64,000 nt of DNA, from the NCBI RefSeq assembly GCF_900101905.1, contig NZ_FNAJ01000008.1:124001-188000 (forward strand). The letters run 5' to 3'. The position numbers were made by a program, and so were the translations under genes. The notes below the pieces were generated by a model that worked only from the letters and a program-made list of their open reading frames with translations, was not told the DNA's origin and made no database searches. The stretch is from Myxococcus virescens. Its GTDB lineage: Bacteria > Myxococcota > Myxococcia > Myxococcales > Myxococcaceae. Shown here in pieces: positions 56,284 through 64,000 of the stretch; the stretch's first letter is position 1; every line of letters begins with the position of its first letter.

Positions 56284-57906
56284 TCAGCTCGCGCGGGCGC
56301 CCGAGGACACGGGCCCCGCGGGCGAGGCCACCTCGTCCCGCGGCGCCGTCCGGGCCGCGGGAATGAAGGTCATCGCGCGCTCGGCCAGCGCCGTAATCGT
56401 GAGCGACGGATTGACGCCCGGGTTGGCGGAGATGGCGGAGCCGTCCACCACATACAACCCCTCATGGCCGAACACGCGGTGCCGTGAGTCGATGACGCCC
56501 GTCTCCGCCGAGTCCCCCATGCAGCAGCCGCCCAGGATGTGCGCCGTCGTCGGAATGCCCAGCAGGGTCTCGCTGACGATGGTCATCGGATAGCCATCCA
56601 GCTTATCCGCCACGCGCCGGGCCAGGTCGAACGCCTCCGGCATGTTCGCGCTCGGCGCCGGGCCCTCCTGGAGCGCCGTGCTCAGCCCCAGCCTCCGCGA
56701 GCGCGTCATGCGCAGGTGCCCTTCCAAGGTGCGCATGTAGAGCAGAATCATCGTCCGCCGCGCGAAGTCCGGGACGAACCACGCCTTGAGGAAGCGCAGC
56801 GGATGCCGGACCAGCAGGCCCACCAGCCGCACGAAGCGCTGGAGCATCGTGGCCCCAGACACCTGCGGCGCCATCAGCAACCGGAAGAAGCCCGAGCCCG
56901 CCGAGTAGCGCACCGGCTCCAGGTGGGACTGGGCATCGGTGTGCAGGATGGAACCGATGGCGATGCCCCGTGACAAATCCTGCCCCTTGCGGCCGCTCAC
57001 CACCCCCACGAGCGCCTCGGAGTTGGTGCGCACGCCGTCTCCCAGCCGGTCCGACAGACGCGGCAGTCCGTCCGGGCTCGCCTTCAACTTGAGCAGCAGG
57101 TCCAGGGTGCCCAGCACGCCCCCCGCGAAGACGACGTGCTTCGCGGTGAACCGCACCTTCTTCCGGAAGAAGCGCCGCGCCCCTTGGAGCGCTTCGACCT
57201 CGTAGCCCCCGTCTGGCAGCGGTCGCACCCAGGTGACTTCGGTGTCCGCGTGCAGCGTGAGGCCGCGCCGCTCCGCCAGGTGGAGGTAGTTCTTGTCGAG
57301 CGTGTTCTTGGCGTCGAAGCGACACCCCAGCATGCACCCACCACACGCAGTGCAACCCGTCCGGTCCGGTCCCTCACCGTTGAAGTACGGGTCCTTCACG
57401 GTGACACCCGGCTCGCCGAAGTACACGGCCACGGTGGTGGGCTGGAAGTCGGTGCGGCCCAGGTCCGTGCCCACGTCCTGGAGCACCCGGTCTGGCACGG
57501 TGCGCAGGGGATTCGGCGTGGCGCCCAGCATCCGCCGCGCGGTGGTGTAGTGCGGCGCCAGCTCCTCCTTCCACGCGGCGAGGTGGCCCCACGAGGAGGC
57601 CTGGAAGAAGTCGTCCCGGGGGATGGGGAGCGTGTTGGCGTACACGAGCGAGCCGCCGCCCACGCCCACGCCTGACAGAACGGTGACGTGGCGGAAGAAC
57701 GACATCTCGAACAGGCCCCGCCACCCCAGCGTGGGCATCCAGAGCCAGCGCTTCAGCTCCCAGTTCGTCTTCGGGAAGTCCGGGGCGCGCAAGCGCCGCC
57801 CCTTCTCCAGCACCAGGACGCGGTAGCCCTTCTCGGTCAGCCGGAGCGCGCTGACGCTGCCTCCAAACCCCGAGCCGATGATGAGCCAGTCGCAGTCCAA
57901 GGCCAT
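56284..57906 (-). CDS. GMC-type / cholesterol oxidase-like FAD oxidoreductase
   Basis: A 540-residue flavoprotein. WLIIGSGFGGSVSALRL is the FAD Rossmann motif; GVGVGGGSLVYAN, a CTACGGCMLGC Cys cluster (about 210-220), VVFAGGVLGTLDLLLK and the C-terminal VVDGSAISANPGVNPSLTIT are typical. HILGGCCMGD is near the active site. The Cys cluster, absent from ordinary GMC enzymes, suggests an iron-sulphur or metal-binding site, as in cholesterol oxidase-like relatives. ATG at 57,906 has GGAGG. The substrate is not known. Confidence 0.88.
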   Translation of the reverse strand: MALDCDWLIIGSGFGGSVSALRLTEKGYRVLVLEKGRRLRAPDFPKTNWELKRWLWMPTLGWRGLFEMSFFRHVTVLSGVGVGGGSLVYANTLPIPRDDFFQASSWGHLAAWKEELAPHYTTARRMLGATPNPLRTVPDRVLQDVGTDLGRTDFQPTTVAVYFGEPGVTVKDPYFNGEGPDRTGCTACGGCMLGCRFDAKNTLDKNYLHLAERRGLTLHADTEVTWVRPLPDGGYEVEALQGARRFFRKKVRFTAKHVVFAGGVLGTLDLLLKLKASPDGLPRLSDRLGDGVRTNSEALVGVVSGRKGQDLSRGIAIGSILHTDAQSHLEPVRYSAGSGFFRLLMAPQVSGATMLQRFVRLVGLLVRHPLRFLKAWFVPDFARRTMILLYMRTLEGHLRMTRSRRLGLSTALQEGPAPSANMPEAFDLARRVADKLDGYPMTIVSETLLGIPTTAHILGGCCMGDSAETGVIDSRHRVFGHEGLYVVDGSAISANPGVNPSLTITALAERAMTFIPAARTAPRDEVASPAGPVSSGARAS

Positions 57907-58180
57907 CCTGCCTCCCGACGGGCACCACGCCACACAGGTCACGCACCAGCGCATGCCAGCGGCGCCACTCTACGACAAAGAGATGCAGCAGCCCGGCGCG
58001 GAGATTCAGGCGGTGCGGGGAACGAAGCGCCTGCCCGCTCAGCGCGACTTCACTCTGGGCATGTCCTCTTCTTCACAATCCGACCAGGACTCAGAAAGCC
58101 TTTATTTCTCGAAAAGCAGAGGCTCCTCTCCGCAGCACGTCCCCCGTGCTGCGACGCAACGCCGTCTCCCTGGAGGAGCA

Positions 58181-59407
58181 ATGCGGATGAAGACCTGGAT
58201 GCCGGTCTCGCTGTTGCTGCTGAATGCCCCGCTGGCCCTTGCCGAGCCGCTCAAGGCCAAGCCAGCTGACAAGACTGTCTGGATTGCGATTGGCACGGAT
58301 GCCATCACGCCCATGCAGGAGACCTTCGCGGCCGAAGGCTGGAACGTGCCCACCGCCCTCAAGCAGCAGGAGCACGCGGGCGTGTTCCAGCTGAAGGAGT
58401 CTCAGCTGTCGAGGCTGGCGCTGATGATGCACGAGAAGTTCGACCGGTGCGCGGGCTTCATCACCTACGAGACGAAGGAGGAAGCACTGGCGTCCCTGGC
58501 GCCCGTAGCCCCCAATGCGACCCAGAAGGCCGTCAGCTACACCCTCACCAACGCCGCGACCGTGAACACCCTGGTGGGTGAGCTCTCTGCCGCGAACATC
58601 CGCACCACCATCGCCGACCTGTCCGCCTTCCCCACGCGCAGCCAGAGCTCGCAAGGGGGCGTGGACGCCGCGGCCATGCTCCTGGCGAAGTGGCAGGGCT
58701 ACGTCACCGGCGCGGGGCGCACGGACGTCACCGTGGCGTACTACCCGCACGCGGGCTGGCGGCAGCCCTCGGTCATCCTCACCATCCCGGGCACCGAGCT
58801 GTCTGGCGAGGTCGTCGTGGTGGGCGGCCACCTGGACTCCATCAGCTCCACCAGCGCCGCGCCCGGCGCCGATGACGATGCGTCCGGCATCGCGACGTTC
58901 ACCGAAGTCATCCGCGCCGCCATGGCTCGCAACTACCGCCCCCTGCGGACGGTGAAGTTCATGGCCTACGCCGCGGAGGAGACGGGCCTGCGCGGCTCGC
59001 GGGAAATCGCCCTCTTCCACAAGAACAACAACATCAACGTCGTGGGGGTGATGCAGCTCGACATGACGAACTACAAGCACCCCAACGCCACAAGGGATGT
59101 GGGCATCGTCATCGACAACACGAACGCCGCCCAGAACCAGTTCATCCGCAACCTGATAACGACGTACGTCGGCGTGCAGTTCATCGACACGACCTGCGGC
59201 TATGGTTGCTCGGACCACGCCTCCTGGCACAACCAGGGTTACGCGGCCTCCATCCCCTTCGAGGGGACCGTTGCCCAGAAGAATCCCAACATCCACACCC
59301 CCAGGGACACCCTGGCGAACTCCGACAGCAGCGCCGCGCACGCGCTCAAGTTCTCCAAGATTGCCGCCGCCTATGTCGCCGAGCTGGCCAAGGGCACCGC
59401 GCAGTAG
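58181..59407 (+). CDS. Secreted M28 family aminopeptidase
   Basis: A 408-residue secreted metallopeptidase. The signal peptide is residues 1-21. Zinc ligands are visible: GGHLDSI (His217, Asp219), the Asp of DDDASGIATF (231-240), AEETGLRGS (Glu266-Glu267, base and ligand), Asp294 and the His of CSDHASWH (346 or 350). Cys339-Cys343 likely bridge. It probably cleaves N-terminal residues of peptides during predation or growth. GGAGGAG precedes the ATG at 58,181. A strong terminator follows. Confidence 0.94.
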   Translation: MRMKTWMPVSLLLLNAPLALAEPLKAKPADKTVWIAIGTDAITPMQETFAAEGWNVPTALKQQEHAGVFQLKESQLSRLALMMHEKFDRCAGFITYETKEEALASLAPVAPNATQKAVSYTLTNAATVNTLVGELSAANIRTTIADLSAFPTRSQSSQGGVDAAAMLLAKWQGYVTGAGRTDVTVAYYPHAGWRQPSVILTIPGTELSGEVVVVGGHLDSISSTSAAPGADDDASGIATFTEVIRAAMARNYRPLRTVKFMAYAAEETGLRGSREIALFHKNNNINVVGVMQLDMTNYKHPNATRDVGIVIDNTNAAQNQFIRNLITTYVGVQFIDTTCGYGCSDHASWHNQGYAASIPFEGTVAQKNPNIHTPRDTLANSDSSAAHALKFSKIAAAYVAELAKGTAQ

Positions 59408-59420
59408 GCCCTGAAGCCCA

Positions 59421-59451
59421 GGGGCCCCGGCGTGAGACATGCGCCGGGGCC
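59421..59451 (+). terminator. Intrinsic terminator-like hairpin after the M28 peptidase
   Basis: A perfect 11-bp GC-rich stem (GGGCCCCGGCG at 59,421-59,431 and its complement at 59,441-59,451) with a 9-base loop, 13 bp after the stop. There is no U-tract, as often in GC-rich bacteria. Confidence 0.8.
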
Positions 59452-59514
59452 CGCCTGCATCACCAGTTTTGTCGGGATTACAACTTTGCCGGCATCTGGA
59501 CTAGCCTGCGTGCA

Positions 59515-61272
59515 ATGGGCTTGATTCAGAATCCGCCGCTGAGCCACGCATCCCTTCGTCGCGTCCTGGCACTGGCTCGTCCCGAGTGGAGGCTGCTCTT
59601 GCTCGGCACGTGCTTCCTCTTCATCGGAAGCGCGGGAGGACTGCTCTTCCCACAGGCCATCCGGGTCATCCTCGACGAAGCCTTGACCACCGCCACGCTC
59701 GACATGGTGAACGACACCACCCTGTGGATGCTGGGGGTGTGTTTCATCCAGTCGGTGGCCATCGGGCTGCGCTTCGCCTTCTTCAACATCGCGGGTGAGC
59801 GCATCGTCAGCGACCTGCGGGAGCGGCTGTATCGCAGCTTGCTGGAGCAGGAGATCGCGTTCTTCGACCAGCACCGCACGGGCGGCCTCACCAGCCGGCT
59901 GTCCACGGACACCGCCCTCATCCAGGGCGCCGTCAGTACGCACATCGCCATCATGCTCCGCAACGCGACCACGTTGATTGGCGGGCTGGCGCTGCTGCTC
60001 TACACCTCGCCCCGGTTGACGCTCGTCATGCTGGCGGTCGTCCCTCCCGTGACGCTGGGGGCGCTGTTCTACGGCCGCAAGGCCCGGCAGCTCGCGCGAG
60101 ACGCCCAGGCCGCGGTGGCCGAAGCCAATGAAGTCGCCGCCGAGTCCCTCTATGGCATCCAGACGGTCCAGGCCTTCGTCGCCGAAGACGCGGAGCGCCG
60201 GAGCTATGGCCGTGCCATCGGCAAGGCCCTGTCGCTGGCGCGCACGCGAATCGTCTCCTCGGGCTTCTTCATGGGAGGAACGGGCTTCACCGGCCTGGCT
60301 TCGACCCTGCTCGTCTTCTGGTACGGCACGCACATGGTCGTTTCGGGCGACATCACGGTGGGTGGACTGACCTCCTTCCTGATGTACACGCTGATGGTCG
60401 TCATGGCCGTCGGCGCCCTGAGCGAGCTGTGGGCGGAGTTCATGAAGGCCGGAGGCGCCACCGAGCGCGTCTTCGAGCTCATCGACCGTACGCCCGCCAT
60501 CTCCGTCAGCGGCGGCGAGCGGCCCGCGAACATGGAAGGCCACCTGCGCTTCCGCGACGTCAGCTTCAGCTACCCCACGCGCCGCGACGTGCCCGTCCTC
60601 CAAGGCCTGGACCTGGACGTCGCCCCCGGTGAAGTCGTGGCGCTGGTGGGACACTCGGGCGCGGGCAAGTCGACCGTCGCCTCGCTGTTGATGCGCTTCT
60701 ACGATCCGGACCAGGGGGCCATCCTCGTCGATGGGACGGACCTGCGAACGCTCGACGTCCGCTGGCTCCGTCAGAACATCGGCATCGTGTCGCAGGAGCC
60801 CACGCTCTTCTCGGGCAGCATCGCCGACAACATCCGCTACGGACGCACCGACGCCACCGATGCGGAAGTGGAAGCCGCGGCCCGCGTCGCCAATGCCCAC
60901 GACTTCGTGAGCCGATTTCCAGAAGGCTACCGCACGCGCGTCGGCGAGCGGGGCATCCAGCTCTCGGGCGGACAGAAGCAGCGCGTCGCCATTGCCCGCG
61001 CGGTCCTCAAGGATCCGCGCCTGCTCATCCTGGACGAAGCCACCAGCGCGCTGGACTCCGAAAGCGAGCACCTGGTCAAGGAGGCGCTGGACCGGCTCAT
61101 GGTGGGGCGCACCACCCTCATCATCGCCCACCGCCTGTCCACCGTGGCGGGCGTCGACCGCATCTTCGTGCTGGACCAGGGCCGCGTCGTCCAGCACGGA
61201 AACCACGAGGCGCTCATCACCCAGGACGGCCTCTACAAGCGCCTCGTGGAACGGCAGTTCATCGCCGCCTGA
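59515..61272 (+). CDS. ABC transporter, fused permease-ATPase (exporter type)
   Basis: A 585-residue half-transporter. Residues 1-310 form a six-helix ABC-exporter membrane domain (LLLGTCFLFIGSAGG, a RTGGLTSRLSTDT coupling region). The ATPase has Walker A GHSGAGKST, signature LSGGQKQRVA, Walker B LLILDEATSALD and the switch His in IIAHRLSTV. It resembles MsbA/TAP-type lipid or drug exporters and works as a dimer. Ends 4 bp before a convergent gene. Confidence 0.95.
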   Translation: MGLIQNPPLSHASLRRVLALARPEWRLLLLGTCFLFIGSAGGLLFPQAIRVILDEALTTATLDMVNDTTLWMLGVCFIQSVAIGLRFAFFNIAGERIVSDLRERLYRSLLEQEIAFFDQHRTGGLTSRLSTDTALIQGAVSTHIAIMLRNATTLIGGLALLLYTSPRLTLVMLAVVPPVTLGALFYGRKARQLARDAQAAVAEANEVAAESLYGIQTVQAFVAEDAERRSYGRAIGKALSLARTRIVSSGFFMGGTGFTGLASTLLVFWYGTHMVVSGDITVGGLTSFLMYTLMVVMAVGALSELWAEFMKAGGATERVFELIDRTPAISVSGGERPANMEGHLRFRDVSFSYPTRRDVPVLQGLDLDVAPGEVVALVGHSGAGKSTVASLLMRFYDPDQGAILVDGTDLRTLDVRWLRQNIGIVSQEPTLFSGSIADNIRYGRTDATDAEVEAAARVANAHDFVSRFPEGYRTRVGERGIQLSGGQKQRVAIARAVLKDPRLLILDEATSALDSESEHLVKEALDRLMVGRTTLIIAHRLSTVAGVDRIFVLDQGRVVQHGNHEALITQDGLYKRLVERQFIAA

Positions 61273-61276
61273 GCCC

Positions 61277-63700
61277 TCACTCCTCGCGCATGGCCATGCT
61301 GGGCGGGACGCGCGCGGCGCGCCAGGCGGGCACGTAGCCCGCCACCAGCGCCACGAAGAGCAGCACGCATGCCGTCCCGAGGAAGACGAGCGGGTCCGCG
61401 GGGCTGACCTCGAAGAGCAACTTCGACAGGCCCCGCGCCAGGACCAGCGCCAGCACGGAGCCGATGATGACGCCCAGCCCGGCGAGCCGCAGCGCCTGGC
61501 TCAATATCAACCAGAAGATGCTCCCCTCCCGCGCACCCAGCGCCATGCGCACGCCAATCTCGGTCCGCCGCTGGGTGACGGAATAGGCCATGATGCCGTA
61601 GACGCCCCCGGCGGCCAGCAGCAGCGCCACGCACGCGAAGAACCCCAGCAGCGCGGCCAGCAGGTGCCTGGAGCCGAACGACTCCGCGATGAGCTCCTCC
61701 AAAGGCCGCGGCGACGGCGGTGGTTGCTCGGGGTCCAACGACGCCATTCCCTCACGCAAGGCCAGCGCCAGCGACGACGCCGCCGCTCCCGTCCCTCCCA
61801 CGGTCACCATCATCACCATCGCGTCACGCGGGGCCTGCGCCAGTGGCAGGTAGAACTCCGGCACGGATGAACGCACCTGCCCGCGCCACAGCGTCCGGAC
61901 GTCACCCACCACGCCGATGACCTCCCACGGCTCGGTGCCCCCCGTGAAGAAGCGCTTGCCCAGCGGCGACTCCCCGGGCCAGAAGCGCCGCGCCAGGGCC
62001 GAGTTGATCATCGCGACCCGGGGCGAATCCTCCACGTCCAACGCGTTGAAATCGCGCCCCTCGTGCAAGGGGATGCCCATGGTCCGGAAATAGCCCGGGG
62101 AGATGACGCGCTGACTGGCCTCGGGCAGCTGCCCGGGCTGCGGCTTCGGCTGCCCCTCCAGATAGATGTTCGAGCTCTGGCTGCGACGGCTGATGGGCGG
62201 CAGGCTGGCCGCCGAGACGGCCTGGGCTCCCGGCACGGAGGACAACCGCTCCTGCAGCGCATGGAAGAAGCGAACCCGCTCGGCGTCCGTCGGATACTTG
62301 GTCTCCGGCAGCGTGACGTCGAAGTAGAACACGCGTTCGGCGGCGAAGCCGGGTGAGGTCCCCTGGAGCTGGTAGAGGCTTCGAAGCATCAGGCTCGCGC
62401 CGACGACCAGCATCAAGGCCAGGGCCACCTCCGCCGTCACCAGGGCCGAGCGGATGCTCTTTCGCCCCGCCGTGGCGCCCGCCCCCTCCCGCATCGCCTC
62501 CAGCGGGTTCTGCCGCGACATCTGGAACGCGGGCGCCAGCCCAAACAGCACCCCGGTGATGGCGGACAGCCCGACACAGAACAGCAGCGCCCCTCCATCC
62601 ACCTGGATGGATTGCCACCCTGGCAGGCGCTCCGCCAACCCGGGCGGCAGCATGGTGGCAATCATGTGCGTGCCCCACAGCGCGCCCAGGATTCCCAATC
62701 CCCCGCCCAGGAGCGACAGCAAGACGCTCTCGGTCAGGGCCTGGACCATCAGGCGCGTCGGGCTCGCGCCCAGCGCCCCACGAATCGCCAGCTCCCGCCG
62801 CCGGGCCGCCGCGCGCGCCAGCAGCAGGCTCGCGACGTTCGCGCACCCGATGAGCAACACGAAGCCCACCGCGCCCGCCAGGGTGATGAGCAGCGGCCTC
62901 AGGGGCCCCAGGTAGGCCTCGCGCACGGACGTCAGCCGCACGGTGCGCTCCGAATCCGTGTCGGGGTACCGCTCCGCCAGTTGCCCCGCGAGGACCCGCA
63001 GGGCGTCCTCCGCCATCGACACGGAGAAGCCGGGCTTGAGGCGGCCCACCACCCGCACCTTCCGGTCCCCGCGCGCATCCAGCTCCGCCTGCGTCGGCGC
63101 GAGCGGCACCCAGGCTTCGGCGCCAGGCGGGAAGTCGAAGCTCTTCGGCATCACGCCCACGACCGTGTAGGGCTCACCATCCAGCGTGACGGACTCACCC
63201 AGCACGGAGGGCGCGCCACCGAACCGGCGCCGCCACAACGCGTCCGACAGCACCACCACCGCCTCGCCACCCACGCGGTCTTCTTCCGCGGAGAACGCCC
63301 TGCCCAGCGAGGGCCTCGCCTCCAGCGCGGGGAACAGCGCGGCGCCCACCCGAAACGCCTGGAGCCGCTCCGGCTGCAGCGCGCCGCCCATGTTCAAGCT
63401 CCGCGGAACAATCCCCGCCACGTGCTCGAAGACCCCCGCCTGCGCGGTCCAGTCCTCCAGCGTCGCCAGGGATGTCTCGCTCCGCTCGACACCCGCCTTG
63501 GGAAGCGAGTCCCACACCATCACCAGACGCTCCTCATGCGGGAAACGCATGGGTTGCAGCCAGATGGAGTTGACCACGCTGAATATCGCCGTGCTCGCGC
63601 CAATCCCCAGCGCCAGCGTCATCATCGCGACCAGGGTGAACGTCGGACTCTTGAGCAACAACCTGGCGCCAAACCGGATGTCCTGACGAATTGTATCCAT
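61277..63700 (-). CDS. MacB-like / ADOP permease (FtsX domains)
   Basis: An 807-residue membrane protein with two FtsX/MacB-type units. Each has a helix then a periplasmic core (for example FTLVAMMTLALGIGASTAIFS and, later, YGIMAYSVTQRRTEIGVRMALG), followed by three to four helices. This is the acidobacterial/myxobacterial ADOP-type permease, often regulated by a neighbouring PadR-type regulator. GAGAGGG precedes the ATG at 63,700. No ATPase is encoded here, so its partner is elsewhere. Substrate unknown. Confidence 0.9.
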   Translation of the reverse strand: MDTIRQDIRFGARLLLKSPTFTLVAMMTLALGIGASTAIFSVVNSIWLQPMRFPHEERLVMVWDSLPKAGVERSETSLATLEDWTAQAGVFEHVAGIVPRSLNMGGALQPERLQAFRVGAALFPALEARPSLGRAFSAEEDRVGGEAVVVLSDALWRRRFGGAPSVLGESVTLDGEPYTVVGVMPKSFDFPPGAEAWVPLAPTQAELDARGDRKVRVVGRLKPGFSVSMAEDALRVLAGQLAERYPDTDSERTVRLTSVREAYLGPLRPLLITLAGAVGFVLLIGCANVASLLLARAAARRRELAIRGALGASPTRLMVQALTESVLLSLLGGGLGILGALWGTHMIATMLPPGLAERLPGWQSIQVDGGALLFCVGLSAITGVLFGLAPAFQMSRQNPLEAMREGAGATAGRKSIRSALVTAEVALALMLVVGASLMLRSLYQLQGTSPGFAAERVFYFDVTLPETKYPTDAERVRFFHALQERLSSVPGAQAVSAASLPPISRRSQSSNIYLEGQPKPQPGQLPEASQRVISPGYFRTMGIPLHEGRDFNALDVEDSPRVAMINSALARRFWPGESPLGKRFFTGGTEPWEVIGVVGDVRTLWRGQVRSSVPEFYLPLAQAPRDAMVMMVTVGGTGAAASSLALALREGMASLDPEQPPPSPRPLEELIAESFGSRHLLAALLGFFACVALLLAAGGVYGIMAYSVTQRRTEIGVRMALGAREGSIFWLILSQALRLAGLGVIIGSVLALVLARGLSKLLFEVSPADPLVFLGTACVLLFVALVAGYVPAWRAARVPPSMAMREE

Positions 63701-63813
63701 GTCCCTCTCACGCAAGAGCATGCCATGCGGCGTGCACCGCGGCGACGCGCATCACCACGAAAGCCCAGGCCCAGCGTCCGAGAACACCCAAGTCCGCGAA
63801 ATTTCAAAGCTGG

Positions 63814-63839
63814 CAGACATTTCATTAAAAACATGTCTG
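63814..63839. promoter_or_regulatory. Inverted repeat in a divergent promoter region
   Basis: CAGACAT (63,814-63,820) and ATGTCTG (63,833-63,839) form an exact 7-bp inverted repeat around a 12-base AT-rich spacer (TTCATTAAAAAC), unusual in this GC-rich DNA. It lies between the leftward permease and a rightward gene. It could be the operator of a dimeric regulator, for example PadR-like. Confidence 0.5.
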
Positions 63840-63975
63840 AGCCTGGACATCCGCTCGAGGTTCACCGTACTCTTGGAGATCCGAGCTGAAGGCATCAACT
63901 GGCGTCAGGCTCGGCACGTTCGGCGACAAGTTCGTGCCGCGCGTGTGGTTTGATTCACCTCCCCAGGAGTTCCTC

Positions 63976-64000
63976 ATGGTTGAGAGCAACATCGTTCTGA
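63976..64000 (+). CDS. Partial gene at the right edge
   Basis: ATG at 63,976 follows CAGGAG with 6 bases between. Only eight residues (MVESNIVL) are visible before the window ends. The divergent orientation to the permease and the inverted repeat suggest an expressed gene, but the product cannot be told. Confidence 0.45.

Overview
The window looks like part of a myxobacterial chromosome (Myxococcus/Corallococcus type). GC content and GC-rich codon use are very high. The right-hand 16 kb holds ordinary host genes: an OmpA-family protein, dGTPase, SRAP protein, DoxX, an M28 peptidase, ABC transport genes and a large FtsX-like permease. The left 48 kb is a lambda-like siphovirus prophage that carries myxobacteria-flavoured cargo. 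No ribosomal or transfer RNA gene, CRISPR array or insertion sequence was recognised.

The prophage (about 1-47,990) is transcribed almost entirely leftward, so its genes read from right to left. An early region (47.8-33 kb) encodes a HicB-like protein, a PP2C phosphatase, a DUF6884-DGQHR fusion, a LexA-type DNA-binding protein, two ASCH proteins, DUF1643, a cytosine and an adenine DNA methyltransferase, and a protein with two DnaA-N-like domains whose gene contains an iteron cluster that may be the phage origin. It continues with a SLOG protein, a C39-like peptidase, a RusA-like resolvase, a DEDDh exonuclease, a MazG-like protein and a sigma-70-like factor. Packaging and head genes follow (31-22 kb): TerS, TerL, a JAB protease, portal, MuF, scaffold and capsid. 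Next come connector, tail terminator and tail tube genes, a G/GT chaperone pair with a -1 slippery site, the tape measure, and M, L, K, I, J and tip proteins down to the left edge, where the prophage runs out of the window. Start and stop codons overlap at most joints (ATGA, GTGA, TTGA), so the genes form long, translationally coupled operons.

Several stretches break this order and look like cargo (morons). The main one, 9.0-14.65 kb, lies between the tape measure and gene M. It holds a two-gene module on the opposite strand resembling RexA/RexB, a lipoprotein nuclease toxin with a SUKH immunity protein (SitA/SitI-like), a BRO-N/P63C antirepressor, an unknown gene and a second lipoprotein. 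It also holds two degenerate extra copies of the tape-measure 3' end, which look like insertion scars. Other cargo sits at 6.3-7.7 kb (coiled-coil membrane protein), 18.5-19.2 kb (secreted Cys-rich protein) and 31.1-32.9 kb (including an AT-rich DUF4145-like gene). The tail assembly protein I carries an intein-like Hint (BIL) domain at its C terminus.

The phage junction lies somewhere in 47.8-48.1 kb. No integrase, CI-type repressor or lysis cassette is visible, so these are probably beyond the left edge. A pesticin-type lysozyme gene stands at the junction, and beyond it the host genes run to the right edge.
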